DNA of 39,739 bases from Acidobacteriota bacterium (GCA_017883185.1 JADGOB010000023.1:1-39739); one strand, 5' to 3'. Numbered from the stretch's first letter, positions 14,670-23,677 are shown. A program made the numbers and translations. Notes: a model not told the origin generated them from the letters alone.

Positions 14670-17600
14670 ATGCGTTTGCAGAAGCTTCAAATCTCCGGGT
14701 TCAAGTCCTTTTCCGACCGGTCGGAGCTGGCGTTCGACCGCGGCGTGACGGCCATCGTCGGCCCGAACGGCTGCGGAAAGAGCAACGTCGCCGACGCCAT
14801 CGTCTGGGTTCTGGGCGAGCAGAGCGCCAAGAGCCTGCGCGGGGACCAGATGATGGACGTGATCTTCAACGGCAGCGAGGCGCGCAAGGCGACTGGCGCC
14901 GCTGAAGTCCGTCTGATGCTGTCGGGCGTGACGTCGATCAGCGAGAAGGCGCGAACCCCCGAACCCGCCGATCCCTACGACATCGAACCGGTGATTGCGC
15001 GTGACGTCGAGGTCACGCGTCGGCTCTATCGGTCGGGTGAAAGCGAGTACCTGATCAACGGCGAGCTGGTGCGCCTCAAGGACGTGCACGAGTTGCTGAT
15101 GGACACCGGGCTTGGCGCCAAGGCCTACGCGATCATCGAGCAGGGAAAGATCGGCCAGATCCTCAGCACGCGGCCGACCGACCGGCGGCAGCTCATCGAG
15201 GAAGCGGCGGGCGTGACGAAGTACAAGGCGCGCCGGCGCACGGCCGAGTTCAAGCTCGAGGCGTCGCAGCAGAACCTCACCCGCATCGACGACATCATCT
15301 TCGAAGTCGAGAAGCAGCGGGCCGCGCTGAAGCGGCAGGCGGCGAAGGCGCGCCGCTACAAGCGGCTTCGCGAGGAATTGCGCCGCTGGGAGAAGGTGCT
15401 GTTCGCGCGGCGGTACCGGGTGCTGGCAGAGGCCATCGAGTCGGCGCGTGCCCGGCTGATCGATCGGCGCGCCGCCGAGGCGGCGGCCGCGGGACGCCTT
15501 TCCGCGGCGGAAGAAGGGCTCGCGCGAACCCGCCTGGCCCTGGCCCTGGCCGAGGCTCACGCGACCGCGGTGCGCGAGGACGGGCACGCGCGGGAACTGG
15601 AGATCGATCGCCGGCAAAATCATATCAGCTTCAGCGAGCAGCAGTTGGTCGGCCTCGAGGGGCGCAGCGGCGAGATCGCCGACGAGTTGGCGCTGATCGA
15701 GGCCAAGCGCGAGCCGGTGCGCCAGGCGCTGGTCGAGCGGCGCGAGGCGGCGGAACGGGCCGCCGGCGAGCGCGATCAGGCGTCGGCAGTGCTGGCGGCC
15801 GACCATGCCGCCTACGAGACGGCGTCTCGCGGCCTCCAGTCGCTCGAGGGTGAAGTCGAGCAGCGGCGGCAGGAGGTGTACCTCGCGCTGAGTGCAATCA
15901 GCTCGCTCCAGCACGCGATCGACAACGCCACGGCCGCCCGCCAGCGGATCGAAGAGGAACTGTCGCGTCTCGAGGCCGAGCGGTCCGACGTGGAAGTCGA
16001 GGACGCGCGCCTGCAGGCGGATCTCGACACCGGACGCCGCCAGCTGTCAGAGGCGCAGGCGCGGCTGGACCATGTTCGCACGGACGGCGAGGTCCGCCAG
16101 GTGGAACTGGCCGAGGCGCGCGAGGAGCAGGAACAGTGGCGCCAGGATACGCGTGCCCGCGAGCAGGAACTGGCGAGCGTCGAGGCGCGCCTGAAATCGC
16201 TGGAGGAGCTCGAGGCCGCGCGCGCGCAATACGGGGATGCGGCTCGGTTCCTGCTGGCCGATGAGACCGCCGGAATCCGGCAGTTCGGTTCACTGGCAGA
16301 CGACCTCGAAGTCGAGCGCGGCTACGAGCGGGCCGTCGAAGCGTACCTCGGCGATCTCCTGCAGCACGTCCTGGTGCCTGACCACGATGAAGCCGCCCGC
16401 GGCCTGGCGCTGGTTCGTGAGCACAACGCCGGGCGGTGCGGGTTCCTCGTCGTCGGCGGCGTGAACCCGCGGATCGACGGCCAGCCCGACTCCCCGGTCC
16501 CCGGTCTCGTGGCGATGGCTTCGGTGGTACGGATTGGCGGTGAGCATGCCCGCTTCATCCAGCAGGCGATTGGGCACGCCTGGATCGCCTCGTCGTTCGC
16601 GCAGGCCTTATCGGCCTCTCTCAATACTGACCTTCCTGTCGTCACGCTCGACGGCGACGTCCTTCGCGGCGCGCACCTCGTCTACGGCGGCGTGCGCGAG
16701 GAGTCTCGCGGGATCCTCTCGACGAAGCGGGAGATCAAGGAACTCCGCGATCGGGCCGGCGAGATTCGCGAGCTGCTCGCGCGGCTGGCGGAACACACAG
16801 CGGTCGTCTCCTCGACGGTCGATCGGCTCACGCAGGAGATTTCGAGCCTCATCGCCGACGCCCACTCTCAGGAGAAGGCGATCGTGGGCTTCGAGGCGCT
16901 CGTGGCGAAGGCCAACGAGAACCGCGACCGGTTGATGCGGAAGGCGGACGTGCTCGCAACCGAGAGCGCCCGCGCGCAGGAGGAACGCCGGACGCTCGAA
17001 GCGCGCGAGATCGAGGCGCGAGCGTCTGTCGCGCGGCAGGAGGAAGTGCGGCTGGTGGCTGACGAGCGGCTGGCGCAGGCGCAGCGTCAGTTCCTGGATG
17101 CGCGCGAGGCATCCGAGATCATCAGCCAGCGCGTCGCCGACGCGCGGGCGGCGCACGCCGGACTGGTCGAGCGGGCGACCGCGCTGCTCGCCGACGTGGC
17201 GCGCCAGGAAGAAGCGATCGCCGAGCTCGAATCGCGGTTTGGCGCACGCCAGGAAGAAGCGCGCCAGAACCAGCAGCGACAGTCCGACCTGCGGCAGGCG
17301 ATCGAGGACGGCAAGCGGCAGCTCGATCTCGACCTCCTGGATCTCGAGCGGCTGCGCGGCGAAGTCCGCGAGGCGGACGAGCGGCTGACGGCGTTTCGGC
17401 AGGAAAGCGAGACGCAGGAAGGCGACATCCGTGAGTCGCGCAAGGCGCTCGACGCGCTTCGCGCCGAGGTCGGCGAGCTCGACCTGGCCCGCGTGGCCGC
17501 GGAGTCGGATCTGACCCACCTGGCCTCCACCTGCGTGGAGGCGGTCCAGGCAACCCTCGACCAGGTGATGGCCGAAGTCGAGGAGGCCGAACGCGAGGGG

Positions 17601-18404
17601 CAAGTCGCTCCGGGCCAGGCGATGGCCGACGAGCCGGAAGACGAGACAGACGAAGAAGAAGAAGGCGAAACGGCAGCGGGTGGCGTGGCCGGAGGCGGGG
17701 CCAGCCTCGGCGCCGAAGCGCCAATCCTGGTGAGGGCCGCAGTTGCGGCGACAGTGCCGCCGGCAACTCCAGACGAGGCCCTTGCCGAGCTGAAGACGAA
17801 GATTGACCGGCTTGGCCCGGTCAATATGATGGCCATCGAGCAGTTCGACGAGCTCGAGACTCGCCACACCTTCCTGACCGTCCAGCGCAAGGACCTCCGC
17901 GAGTCGATCGCCGCTACCGGCGAGGCGATCAAACGGATCGACGAGACGAGCAAGGAGCGCTTCCGCGAGGCGTTCGCCGTCGTCAACCAGAACTTCCAGG
18001 AGACCTTCGCCGTCCTGTTCGGCGGAGGCCGCGCCGGCCTCACCCTGATCGACGAGACGGACGTGCTCGAGAGCGGCATCGAGATCGTCGCCCAACCGCC
18101 AGGCAAGCATCTCCAGAGCGTCCAGCTGCTCTCGGGCGGCGAGAAGGCCCTGACCGCCATCGCGCTGATGTTCGGGATCTTCCGCTACAAGCCCAGCCCG
18201 TTCTGCGTGCTCGACGAGATCGACGCCCCGCTCGACGACGCGAATATCGGGCGTTTCATCGAGATTCTCAAGCAGATGCAGGAGCAGACCCAGTTCATCA
18301 TCATCACCCACAGCCGCAAGACGATGGAAATCGCCGACCGGCTCTATGGGGTGACGATGGAAGAGCCGGGCGTGTCCAAGCTGATCTCTGTGAAGCTCAA
18401 TTGA
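14670..18404 (+). CDS. smc: Chromosome segregation ATPase SMC
   Basis: SMC dimers with ScpA/ScpB organise the chromosome and help it segregate. The start is ATG 14670 (MRLQKLQISGFKSF), the usual SMC N-terminus, not the in-frame ATG 39 nt upstream. The 1244 residues show Walker A GPNGCGKS (31-38) and the 'GLGAKAYAIIEQGKIGQILS' loop (about 145-165). A coiled-coil arm comes next, then a hinge at about 540-690 (GRCGFLVVGG, SLNTDLPVVTLDGDV) and the returning arm. C-terminal features are LLSGGEKALTAIALMF (about 1151-1166) and Walker B FCVLDEIDAPLDDANIG (about 1177). At about residues 985-1040, just before GPVNMMAIEQF, lies an unusual acidic then Gly/Ala-rich insert. scpA and scpB are not in the window. 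Confidence 0.97.
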   Translation: MRLQKLQISGFKSFSDRSELAFDRGVTAIVGPNGCGKSNVADAIVWVLGEQSAKSLRGDQMMDVIFNGSEARKATGAAEVRLMLSGVTSISEKARTPEPADPYDIEPVIARDVEVTRRLYRSGESEYLINGELVRLKDVHELLMDTGLGAKAYAIIEQGKIGQILSTRPTDRRQLIEEAAGVTKYKARRRTAEFKLEASQQNLTRIDDIIFEVEKQRAALKRQAAKARRYKRLREELRRWEKVLFARRYRVLAEAIESARARLIDRRAAEAAAAGRLSAAEEGLARTRLALALAEAHATAVREDGHARELEIDRRQNHISFSEQQLVGLEGRSGEIADELALIEAKREPVRQALVERREAAERAAGERDQASAVLAADHAAYETASRGLQSLEGEVEQRRQEVYLALSAISSLQHAIDNATAARQRIEEELSRLEAERSDVEVEDARLQADLDTGRRQLSEAQARLDHVRTDGEVRQVELAEAREEQEQWRQDTRAREQELASVEARLKSLEELEAARAQYGDAARFLLADETAGIRQFGSLADDLEVERGYERAVEAYLGDLLQHVLVPDHDEAARGLALVREHNAGRCGFLVVGGVNPRIDGQPDSPVPGLVAMASVVRIGGEHARFIQQAIGHAWIASSFAQALSASLNTDLPVVTLDGDVLRGAHLVYGGVREESRGILSTKREIKELRDRAGEIRELLARLAEHTAVVSSTVDRLTQEISSLIADAHSQEKAIVGFEALVAKANENRDRLMRKADVLATESARAQEERRTLEAREIEARASVARQEEVRLVADERLAQAQRQFLDAREASEIISQRVADARAAHAGLVERATALLADVARQEEAIAELESRFGARQEEARQNQQRQSDLRQAIEDGKRQLDLDLLDLERLRGEVREADERLTAFRQESETQEGDIRESRKALDALRAEVGELDLARVAAESDLTHLASTCVEAVQATLDQVMAEVEEAEREGQVAPGQAMADEPEDETDEEEEGETAAGGVAGGGASLGAEAPILVRAAVAATVPPATPDEALAELKTKIDRLGPVNMMAIEQFDELETRHTFLTVQRKDLRESIAATGEAIKRIDETSKERFREAFAVVNQNFQETFAVLFGGGRAGLTLIDETDVLESGIEIVAQPPGKHLQSVQLLSGGEKALTAIALMFGIFRYKPSPFCVLDEIDAPLDDANIGRFIEILKQMQEQTQFIIITHSRKTMEIADRLYGVTMEEPGVSKLISVKLN

Positions 18405-18474
18405 CGCTCGCTGCCGGAATTTCTGAACCCGGCCGTCCTTCCGAGCGTATATTCCTGCAGGAGGCACTCTTGCT

Positions 18475-19272
18475 ATGCACGCCACGCGGAGGATCGCTCA
18501 CGCCGCTCGCCTGATCGCCGTCATCGCCGCCGCCGCGGCCCTGTCGGCCTGCGATGTCCTGGTATCCAGCCTGGACGCGAAGGGAAGGGCCCAGGATCAA
18601 TGGACCCGGTCGTACCCCATGGCCGCCGGCGGCCAGGTGGAAATCGTCAACACCAACGGCAGCATCGACATCGTCGGGTCCGAGGGATCGCAGGTTGAAG
18701 TGGTCGCCGAGCGGACGGCCCGCGCCATGACCGACGAGGAGGCCAAGTCGTTCCTGGCGCAGATCGAAATCGGCGAGGAGGTCAGCGCCAACCGGGTTCG
18801 ACTCGAGACCAAGGCGCCCGGCGTCCAGGGACGGCGCATCGAAGTGAAGTACCACATCAAGGTGCCCGCGTCGGTCAACGTCCGGCTGCAGAACTCGAAC
18901 GGGACCGTGGACATAGTGGCGATCAAGGGCACCGTGAGGGCCGAAACGAGCAACGGCACCGTGCGCGGGCGCGAACTCACCGGCGCCATCGAAGCCTCGA
19001 CGACGAATGGTTCAGTCCGGCTGGACGTCGATGCCGTTGCGGCCGGGGGCATCCGCGCGGAGACCGTGAACGGAACCGTCGAGCTGACGATGCCATCGAG
19101 CGCGAAGGCGGACGTGCAGGCCAGTTGCCTCAACGGGCGGATCTCTGTGGACGGCCTGAAGCTCGAAGGCGGCGAAGTCACTCGCCGTCGCGTCGAGGGG
19201 CGTGTCAACGGCGGCGGGCCGAGAGTCGTGATTGACACGACGAACGGAAAGGTCCAGATTACGGGAAAGTGA
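18475..19272 (+). CDS. DUF4097-like beta-repeat lipoprotein
   Basis: A 265-residue predicted lipoprotein: basic N-terminus, hydrophobic segment and lipobox LSAC with C26 as the lipidated cysteine. AGGAGG (18459-18464) precedes ATG 18475 by 10 nt. The mature part is a repeating beta structure with 'NG(S/T/R/K)(V/I)' turns at about residues 61, 142, 160, 178, 199, 220 and 257; neighbouring repeats from 142 to 220 are 18-21 residues apart. This is the pattern of the DUF4097 (putative adhesin) family, likely a right-handed beta-solenoid. No catalytic residues are evident. The stop overlaps the GTG start of the M48 protease gene (GTGA), so the two are made together and may act together at the envelope. 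Confidence 0.8.
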   Translation: MHATRRIAHAARLIAVIAAAAALSACDVLVSSLDAKGRAQDQWTRSYPMAAGGQVEIVNTNGSIDIVGSEGSQVEVVAERTARAMTDEEAKSFLAQIEIGEEVSANRVRLETKAPGVQGRRIEVKYHIKVPASVNVRLQNSNGTVDIVAIKGTVRAETSNGTVRGRELTGAIEASTTNGSVRLDVDAVAAGGIRAETVNGTVELTMPSSAKADVQASCLNGRISVDGLKLEGGEVTRRRVEGRVNGGGPRVVIDTTNGKVQITGK

Positions 19273-20414
19273 ACGAAGACAGGTCCGCCCGGTACCACAA
19301 GCTGGGCCGCCGGGCGGCCATCGTCTCGACGGCCTGGAGCGCAGGGCTGCTGTTGCTCCTGGCTGCCACGCCTGCTTCCCTCTGGCTCAGGGGCGTCGCG
19401 GAACGCATCGCCGCCTTGTCGAGCCCATCCTGGCTGTTCCCCTCGGCAGTTGTCCTGGCCTACGTCGCCCTGCTCGCGCTCATCCACGAAATCGGCGCGG
19501 TGCCCATCTCGTTCTACCGATCCTATCTCCTCGAGCACCGCTACGACCTGTCGACCGAGACGATCGGCGGGTGGGTGATTGACCAGTTGAAGGGTGGGGC
19601 GCTCGGCGCGGTCTTGTCGTTCGCCGGCTGCTCGCTTCTGTACCTCGCGATGCGGACGTCGCCGGGCTGGTGGTGGGCGATTGCCGCCGCCGGCTTCGCC
19701 GCGGTGGCGGTGGTGTTGACGCAGTTGGCGCCGGTGCTGCTGCTTCCCATCTTCTTCACGTTTCGCCCGCTCGGCCGGCCCGAGCTTCGGGAGCGGTTGC
19801 TGGAGCTGTCGAGGCGGGCCGGAGTGGCCGTCACCGATGCCTGCGAGTGGCAGGTGAGCGACAAGACCAGGAAGGCGAACGCCGCGCTTGCCGGCCTGGG
19901 CAGGACCCGCCGAGTCCTCATCTCAGACACCCTGCTCGCCAGCCATCCCGATGAGGAGATCGAGCTCATCCTGGCGCACGAGCTCGGGCACCAGGTGCGA
20001 CACGACCTCTGGCGCGGGATCGCGGTTCAGACCCTCGTCATGGCGTTGGGACTTTTCGTGGCCAGCCGAGTGATGGGGGCGCTCGCCCCGGGACTTGGAT
20101 GGTTCGGAGTGGCGGATGTCGCCGGCCTCCCGGTGTTGCTGCTGGCTGTCGGCCTGCTCTCCCTTGTCCTGCTGCCCGTTGTCAACGCGCTCTCGCGGAG
20201 CATGGAACGCGCGGCCGACCGGTTTGCCGTTGAGTTGACCGGGAATGCGGTGGCATTCGCGACGGCGATGCAGCGACTGGGCGTGCAGAACCTGGCGGAG
20301 GAACGCCCCTCACGCCTCGCACGCTGGCTGTTCTACACGCATCCGCCCGTCGCCGAACGGATTGCCGCGGCCCGCCGCTGGGCGGACAGCCGTCAGCCGC
20401 CAGCTGGCAGCTGA
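19269..20414 (+). CDS. M48 family membrane metalloprotease (Ste24/CAAX protease-like)
   Basis: 381 residues starting at GTG 19269, overlapping the upstream TGA. It has an N-terminal block of about four hydrophobic helices (roughly 18-160), as in Ste24-type proteases. The zinc-binding HELGH follows (H237, E238, H241, in ILAHELGHQVRHD), then two more hydrophobic segments and the third ligand E313 in SMERAADRFAVELTG. The 'YTHPP' box near residue 355 is also conserved. The layout fits the Ste24 branch rather than the shorter HtpX. Its substrate is unknown; translational coupling to a lipoprotein gene hints at an envelope quality-control role. The last codons and the stop are part of a 7-bp repeat array (20387-20439). 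Confidence 0.88.
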   Translation: MNEDRSARYHKLGRRAAIVSTAWSAGLLLLLAATPASLWLRGVAERIAALSSPSWLFPSAVVLAYVALLALIHEIGAVPISFYRSYLLEHRYDLSTETIGGWVIDQLKGGALGAVLSFAGCSLLYLAMRTSPGWWWAIAAAGFAAVAVVLTQLAPVLLLPIFFTFRPLGRPELRERLLELSRRAGVAVTDACEWQVSDKTRKANAALAGLGRTRRVLISDTLLASHPDEEIELILAHELGHQVRHDLWRGIAVQTLVMALGLFVASRVMGALAPGLGWFGVADVAGLPVLLLAVGLLSLVLLPVVNALSRSMERAADRFAVELTGNAVAFATAMQRLGVQNLAEERPSRLARWLFYTHPPVAERIAAARRWADSRQPPAGS

Positions 20415-20439
20415 CAGCGATCAGCTGACAGCGATCAGC
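20387..20439 (+). repeat. Degenerate heptamer array, CAGCnnn units
   Basis: Seven 7-bp units in a row, each beginning with CAGC, run from 20387 to 20435, followed by a final CAGC (20436-20439). The last four full units are two copies of a perfect 14-bp repeat in the CAGC phase (20408-20421 and 20422-20435). The array begins inside the M48 gene and covers its stop codon. A second array in the opposite orientation (20468-20491) lies on the other side of the short gap, so CAGCTGACAG (20408-20417) can pair with CTGTCAGCTG (20476-20485). Confidence 0.8.
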
Positions 20440-20467
20440 CTGCGCCCGGATACCGGCGCAGTTGTGC

Positions 20468-20491
20468 GCTGCCTGCTGTCAGCTGCCTGCT
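20468..20491 (-). repeat. Inverted heptamer array facing the cupredoxin gene
   Basis: On the + strand this reads as 7-bp units GCTGCCT, GCTGTCA, GCTGCCT and the start of a fourth. On the - strand the units end in CAGC, the same motif as the array at 20387-20439. It lies just past the 3' end of the convergent cupredoxin gene. The two arrays together could form a stem and act as a two-way 3'-end structure, but there is no T-run. Confidence 0.7.
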
Positions 20492-20498
20492 CGCGGAG

Positions 20499-20954
20499 CT
20501 ACTGCTTCGCCTTCACGATCAACTTCCCCTTCATGGTCCGGCAGCCGTCGTCAGCCTTCAGATTGCAGTAGAAGTCGAAGGCGCCCGCCTTGTCGGCGCG
20601 GAACTCGAAGACCACGGGGTGGCCTGGCGTGGCACGCTTGGCGATCCGGTAGGGTTCGTCGATGGTGAAGCTGTGGGGGATGTCGGCCGTCTCGAGGGTG
20701 ATCTTGACGAGGTCGTCCTGCTGGACCTCGATGCGGGGCACCGAGTAGCTGTACTTCCTGGCCACGATGCGCCACGCGTGCGGTTTCAGCGCATCGTCCT
20801 GTCTGGCGACCGGCCGTGTCGGCGCCGGGCGTCGCGCCACCGTCGTCTTGTCCCGCGCGTCTGCATGTGCGAACGCGAAGCCGATGACGCCGGCGAGACA
20901 TACGCCCGCCATCAATAACAGCGCCGCACGGCTGTGACGAAGCGCTCGTGGCAT
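20499..20954 (-). CDS. Exported cupredoxin-like protein with an atypical ligand set
   Basis: 151 residues with an N-terminal signal or anchor (about 10-30) and a cupredoxin fold from about residue 58 to the end. Candidate metal ligands are H94 (DIPHSFTIDE), C130 (FDFYCNL), C138 and M141 (GCRTMKG). 'PHSFTID...F.F.AD..G.F.FYC' is the familiar sequence of copper proteins related to cytochrome oxidase subunit II and nitrous oxide reductase. In a CuA site the C-terminal ligands are C-x3-C-x3-H-x2-M; here the second Cys position is Ala134 and the His position is Cys138. It lies 51 bp downstream of pnp on the same strand, behind a strong hairpin. A role in electron transfer or copper handling is inferred only from the fold. 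Confidence 0.8.
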   Translation of the reverse strand: MPRALRHSRAALLLMAGVCLAGVIGFAFAHADARDKTTVARRPAPTRPVARQDDALKPHAWRIVARKYSYSVPRIEVQQDDLVKITLETADIPHSFTIDEPYRIAKRATPGHPVVFEFRADKAGAFDFYCNLKADDGCRTMKGKLIVKAKQ

Positions 20955-20972
20955 ACAAGCTCGATGACGATT

Positions 20973-20992
20973 GGCGGGCCCGAAGGCCCGCC
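20973..20992 (-). terminator. Hairpin with C(UUCG)G loop after pnp
   Basis: A perfect 8-bp GC-only stem (GGCGGGCC / GGCCCGCC) closes a 4-nt loop. On the - strand transcript the loop reads UUCG closed by C-G, one of the most stable tetraloops. It begins 13 nt after the pnp stop. No T-tract follows on the - strand, so it is more likely a 3'-end stabiliser or a weak or Rho-assisted terminator than a canonical one. It separates pnp from the cupredoxin gene. Confidence 0.5.
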
Positions 20993-21005
20993 CTGGACAA
21001 ACAAC

Positions 21006-23201
21006 CTAGTGACGCCGTCCGCGGTCGCCCCTCGGGGGCGGCGGACCGTCGTGGCGCGGGCCGTGCTCGCGCGGTTCGTGGCTGCGCGGCGCCGACCCTT
21101 CGCCGTCGGCCGCGGCGTCTGGCCCTTCCAACAACGCCTTGCGGCTCAGGCGGACCTTTCCGCTTGGGTCGATGTTGATGACCTTCACCATCAACTGCTC
21201 GCCTTCCTTGAGCTCGTTCCGAACGTCCTGCACGCGGTGCTTGGCGATCTCCGAGACGTGGAGCAGGCCATCGACGCCCGGCATGATCTCGACGAACGCG
21301 CCGAAGTCGGTGATCCGCTGCACCGTGCCGAGGTACGACTTGTTCAACTCGGGCGTGGCGGTCAGTTCCTGGATGATCGCAATCGCCCGCTGCGCCGATT
21401 CCTCGTCGGCCGACGCCACGTTCACGCGCCCATCGTCCTCGACGTCGATCTTCACGCCGGTCCGCTCGATAATCCCGCGGATCACCTTGCCGCCCGGCCC
21501 GATGACGTCACGGATCTTGTCCACCGGGATCTGGATGGTGACGATGCGCGGTGCGTACGTGGAGATGTTCGTGCGTGGCGCGTTCAGCGTCTCCTGCATC
21601 TTGTCGAGGATGTGGAGGCGTCCGCGCCGGGCCTGCTCGAGGGCCTCGCGCATGATGGCCGAGGTGACGCCCGTCACCTTGATGTCCATCTGCAGGGCCG
21701 TGATCCCCTCGGCAGTGCCGGTCACCTTGAAGTCCATGTCGCCGTAGTGATCTTCGGCGCCGGCGATGTCGCTCAGCACGGCGTACTTGCCGGTGGCTTC
21801 GTCCATCACCAGGCCCATGGCCACGCCGGCGACCGGCGCGAGGAGCGGCACGCCAGCGTCCATCAGCGCCATCGATCCGCCACAGACCGTCGCCATCGAC
21901 GACGACCCGTTCGACTCGAGGATCTCGGACACTACGCGGACGGTGTACGGGAACTTCTCCTCGAGCGGGAGCATCGGTGCGAGCGCACGCTCGGCGAGCG
22001 CGCCGTGACCCACCTCGCGACGGCCGGGGCCGCGCAGGAACGCGACCTCGCCGACCGAGAACGGCGGGAAGTTGTAGTGCAGCATGAAGCGCTTGTACAC
22101 TTCGCCGGTGACCATCTCGACCTTCTGCTGGTCATCGGCCGTGCCGAGGGTCACGGAGACGAGCGCCTGCGTTTCACCGCGCGTGAACACGGCCGATCCG
22201 TGCGTCCGCGGCAGCAGGCCGACCTCGATCCAGATCGGGCGGATCTGGTCGAAGGCGCGGCCGTCGAGGCGCACGCCGCGGTCGAGGATCGCGTCGCGGA
22301 GCACCTTCTCCTTCAGTTCCTTGAAGATCGCCTTCGCCTCGCTCCGGCGCTGCACTTCCTGTTCCGGCATCGAGGCGACCAGTTCCCCGAGGATCTGGTC
22401 CACGGCGGCGTAGCTTTCGATCTTGTCCCGGACCTGCATCGCCTCGCTGAGCGGAAGCAGGACCTTCTCCTCGACCTCGCGGTAGAAGTCGCGGCTGATT
22501 TCCTTCTTCGGCGCCTCGATCTTCTTCTTCCCGGTCTCCTGCGCCATCTTGTCGATCATGTCCACGATCTGCTTGATGGCGGCGTGGCCGGCCTCGAGCG
22601 CGTTGACCACCTGGTCCTCGGTGACGATCTTGGCGCCCGCTTCGACCATGACCAGGCCGTCACGGGTGCCCGCCACGACGATGTCGAGGCGCGCGTCCCG
22701 GCGCTGCGAGAAGGTCGGATTGATGACGAACTCCTCGCCGATCAGCGCGACGCGCACGGCGGCAATCGTCTTCTCGAACGGGATCTCCGAGAGCGCCAGC
22801 GCGGCCGATGCGCCGGTAATCGCGAGCACGTCCGAGTCGTTGTCGGTGTCGGCGGAGAGCACCAGGGCGATGACCTGGGTCTCGTGGCGCCAGCCGGACG
22901 GGAACAGCGGGCGGATCGGCCGGTCGATGCAGCGGCTCGTCAGCACTTCTTTCTCGCTTGGCTTGCCTTCGCGCTTGAAGAAGCCGCCGGGGATGCGGCC
23001 CGACGCGGAGGTGTACTCCCGGTAGTCCACGGTGAGCGGCAGGAAATCGATCCCCTGGCGCTCAGTGGATGCGTAGCAGGCGGTGACCAGCACCACGGTG
23101 TCGCCGTAACGGACGACAACCGAGCCGTGGGCCTGCTTGGCCAGCTTGCCCGTCTCGATGGACAGGACGTTCTGGCCGACAGTGATTTCACGCTTGTACA
23201 T
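21006..23201 (-). CDS. pnp: Polyribonucleotide nucleotidyltransferase (PNPase)
   Basis: A phosphorolytic 3'-to-5' exoribonuclease and part of the RNA degradosome. The start ATG 23199-23201 (MYKREITVGQNVLSIETGKLA) has GAGG about 8 nt upstream; the open frame extends further but without homologous sequence. The 731 residues comprise RNase PH domain 1 (about 1-145), the helical linker, and RNase PH domain 2 with the conserved EDHYGDMDFKVTGT. A KH domain (IGPGGKVIRGIIE) and an S1 domain (about 610-690) follow. The tail after about 695 is rich in H, R, P, G, E and D, possibly for RNA or protein contacts. The 206 bp up to the rpsO stop hold no gene; they are GC-rich with short inverted repeats (for example GCGGC...GCCGC around 23289-23312). 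Confidence 0.97.
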   Translation of the reverse strand: MYKREITVGQNVLSIETGKLAKQAHGSVVVRYGDTVVLVTACYASTERQGIDFLPLTVDYREYTSASGRIPGGFFKREGKPSEKEVLTSRCIDRPIRPLFPSGWRHETQVIALVLSADTDNDSDVLAITGASAALALSEIPFEKTIAAVRVALIGEEFVINPTFSQRRDARLDIVVAGTRDGLVMVEAGAKIVTEDQVVNALEAGHAAIKQIVDMIDKMAQETGKKKIEAPKKEISRDFYREVEEKVLLPLSEAMQVRDKIESYAAVDQILGELVASMPEQEVQRRSEAKAIFKELKEKVLRDAILDRGVRLDGRAFDQIRPIWIEVGLLPRTHGSAVFTRGETQALVSVTLGTADDQQKVEMVTGEVYKRFMLHYNFPPFSVGEVAFLRGPGRREVGHGALAERALAPMLPLEEKFPYTVRVVSEILESNGSSSMATVCGGSMALMDAGVPLLAPVAGVAMGLVMDEATGKYAVLSDIAGAEDHYGDMDFKVTGTAEGITALQMDIKVTGVTSAIMREALEQARRGRLHILDKMQETLNAPRTNISTYAPRIVTIQIPVDKIRDVIGPGGKVIRGIIERTGVKIDVEDDGRVNVASADEESAQRAIAIIQELTATPELNKSYLGTVQRITDFGAFVEIMPGVDGLLHVSEIAKHRVQDVRNELKEGEQLMVKVINIDPSGKVRLSRKALLEGPDAAADGEGSAPRSHEPREHGPRHDGPPPPRGDRGRRH

Positions 23202-23407
23202 AAACTTTGCCTCGATGGCGGGACGCGCGCGCCCCAGGTGATGCGGACGTGGGATGGACCCCGGAGGAGACACCACGGAGCCAGCGGCGGGATCTCGCTG
23301 TTGCCGCGTGAAGGGTCAGCAGGTGATGAGTCGGCACGTGAGGGAACGCACCCCGACGGGCAGCCGCCCCGGGCCGGAGCCTGGAGCGGCCGCAGACCGG
23401 TGCTGTG

Positions 23408-23677
23408 CTACTTGCGGATGCCGAGACGGCGGATCAAGTCCGCATAGCGCTCGGTATCCTTCCGCTTGAGGTAATCCAGCAGCCGGCGCCGCTGGCCGAC
23501 GAGCTGCAACAGGCCGCGCCGCGAATGGTGGTCCTTGGCGTGTACCTTGAAGTGCTGGGTCAGGTAGTTGATCCGTTCGCTGAGAATGGCCACTTGGACC
23601 TCCGGCGAACCGGTATCCCCCTCATGCGTCTTGTAGGTGCCGATCAGTTCCGTCTTGCGTTCCTTGTTCAGTGCCAC
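23408..23677 (-). CDS. rpsO: 30S ribosomal protein S15
   Basis: An 89-residue primary 16S rRNA-binding protein of the small-subunit platform. The sequence has [15 protein letters not shown] (about 22-36), [16 protein letters not shown] (about 42-57) and the [15 protein letters not shown] core, as expected at full length. The start codon is GTG (23675-23677), preceded on the - strand by GGAGGTGA at 23684-23691, a full match to the 16S 3' end with 6-nt spacing. The weak start codon is therefore paired with an unusually strong ribosome-binding site. S15 represses its own messenger in several bacteria; the large palindrome at 23747-23826 lies upstream but is not shown to be involved. Confidence 0.97.
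   Translation of the reverse strand: MALNKERKTELIGTYKTHEGDTGSPEVQVAILSERINYLTQHFKVHAKDHHSRRGLLQLVGQRRRLLDYLKRKDTERYADLIRRLGIRK

Noticed and set aside
20387-20491. Heptamer arrays considered as a CRISPR array or an attachment site
   Set aside because: Units are 7 bp with no spacers of constant length, and no cas gene, integrase or tRNA gene lies near.
20934-23447. An 837-codon open frame antisense to pnp
   Set aside because: Shadow frame; the opposite strand encodes full-length PNPase with all its domains.
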